From the NCBI GenBank assembly GCA_027924585.1, contig BSBM01000190.1, forward strand, positions 4,226,501-4,290,500: a DNA stretch of 64,000 nucleotides, written 5' to 3'. Within the stretch, counting starts at the first letter, position 1. Every line of letters starts with the position of its first letter. Shown here piece after piece: positions 63,365-64,000 of this stretch. The notes below the pieces were generated by a model. The model saw only the letters and a list, made by a program, of their open reading frames with translations. It had not been told where the DNA came from and made no database searches. Position numbers and translations under genes: made by a program. Source of the DNA: Larix kaempferi (taxonomy: Eukaryota; Streptophyta; Pinopsida; Pinales; Pinaceae).

Positions 63365-64000
63365 ATGTTTTAATGAAGTCCTTGGTGGACTTGAGGGGAT
63401 TGGATCATCCCTGGACTTCAGTCCTAAAGTGAGTCGTAGACGTATGTCTTCGAGAATGAAGTCCTTGGTGGACTTGAGGGGATTGGATCATCCCTGGACT
63501 TCAGTCCTAAAGAGAGCCGTAGACGTATGTCTTCGAGAATGAAGTTCTTGGTGAACATGTGAGGGGATTGGATCATCCCTGGACTTCAGTCCGAAAGAAG
63601 AGCCGTAGACATATGTCTTCGAGAATAAAGTCCTTGGTGGACTTGAGGGGATTGGATCATCCCTGGACTTCAGTCCTAAAGAGAGCCGTAGACGTATGTC
63701 TTCGAGAATGAAGTCCTTGGTGCACTTGAGGGGATTGGATCATCCGTGGACTTCAGTCTGAAAGAAGAGCCGTAGACGTATGTCTTCGAGAATGAAGTTC
63801 TTGGTGAACATGTGAGGGGATTGGATCATCCCTGGACTTCAGTCCGAAAGAAGAGCCGTAGACGTATGTCTTTGAGAATGAAGTTCTTGGTGAACATGTA
63901 AGGGGATTGGATCATCCATGGACTTCAGTCCGAAAGAAGAGCCGTAGACATATGTCTTCGAGAATGATGTCCTTGGTGGACTTGAGGGGATTGGATCATA
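63365..64000. repeat. ~80-86-bp tandem repeat reaching the window edge
   Basis: About seven and a half units begin GAAGT(C/T)CTTGGTG and carry GGATTGGATCATCC and GGACTTCAGTCC. Two unit versions alternate: GGTGGACTTGAGGGG and GGTGAACATGTGAGGGG. The 42-bp array of Copia-2 is not reached. Confidence 0.92.

Larger units (their letters stand above)
59596..64000 (+). mobile_element. Copia-5 right part: non-autonomous Copia, sister of Copia-2
   Basis: Leader, GT-AG segments, spacer, RT/RNase H remnant and tandem arrays, in the same order as Copia-2 and very similar in sequence. Its left LTR fragment is at 52617-52730, on the other side of Gypsy-2. No gag, protease or integrase. It runs off the window before its 3' LTR. 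Confidence 0.88.

Overview
The window looks like intergenic DNA from a large, retrotransposon-bloated seed-plant genome. A gymnosperm is my guess from the mix of old Tat-like Ty3/Gypsy and Copia copies, but I cannot prove it from sequence alone. I see no intact host gene, rRNA, tRNA or CRISPR array. Nearly everything I can name is LTR-retrotransposon DNA, nested, truncated, and broken by stops and frameshifts. Functions are assigned from conserved motifs read in the translations. Element names used here (Copia-1 to Copia-6, Gypsy-1 to Gypsy-3, C, D, E) are local labels.

Layout, left to right. 1-3509: Copia-1, minus strand, with a family B LTR fragment. 3510-14529: Gypsy-1, plus strand, Tat-like, with a second RNase H placed between protease and reverse transcriptase (RT), an array of imperfect hairpins, a putative internal promoter and intron, and a large extra 3' ORF of about 1,040 codons (unknown domain plus long coiled coil) before the 3' LTR. 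14530-20771: element C, a deleted Copia whose LTR-gag segment is duplicated with a 1,024-bp period and interrupted by a 2.5-kb array of roughly 200-bp repeats. 20756-25095: Gypsy-3, plus strand, very decayed, with an RNase H-like segment after integrase. 25096-31167: no recognisable gene; TA, GA and CT simple-sequence tracts.

31168-39984: a solo LTR (E) with a perfect 5-bp target duplication, split by Copia-2 (31180-38291), the only element here with both LTRs. Copia-2 is a non-autonomous Copia with a leader containing GT-AG intervening segments, an RT/RNase H remnant and a 2-kb block of tandem arrays. 40565-43952: Copia-3, minus strand. 43953-45552: Copia-6, an LTR-leader fragment. 45553-47039: element D, minus strand, LTR, primer-binding site (PBS) and gag start. 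47040-48126: a minus-strand Gypsy gag with several zinc knuckles. 48127-52616: Copia-4, plus strand, the least damaged polyprotein (one frame from gag into RT, six in-frame stops). 52617-64000: Copia-5, sister of Copia-2, interrupted by the minus-strand Gypsy-2 (52731-59595). Gypsy-2 carries two CCHC knuckles after its protease, a duplicated pre-RT segment and a separate RNase H exon. Copia-5 runs off the right edge inside a tandem array.

How the parts relate. Copia-2 and Copia-5 lack gag, protease and integrase and share the same RT defects, so they probably moved using proteins from relatives such as Copia-4. The Copia leaders share a split structure, and Copia-2 lacks exactly one 219-bp GT-AG segment that Copia-1 and Copia-5 keep. 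The main candidates for something undescribed are the Gypsy-1 3' ORF with its own putative promoter, the three different positions of the extra RNase H in three Gypsy elements, the post-protease zinc knuckles of Gypsy-2, and the hairpin-bearing tandem arrays in the Copia 3' regions.
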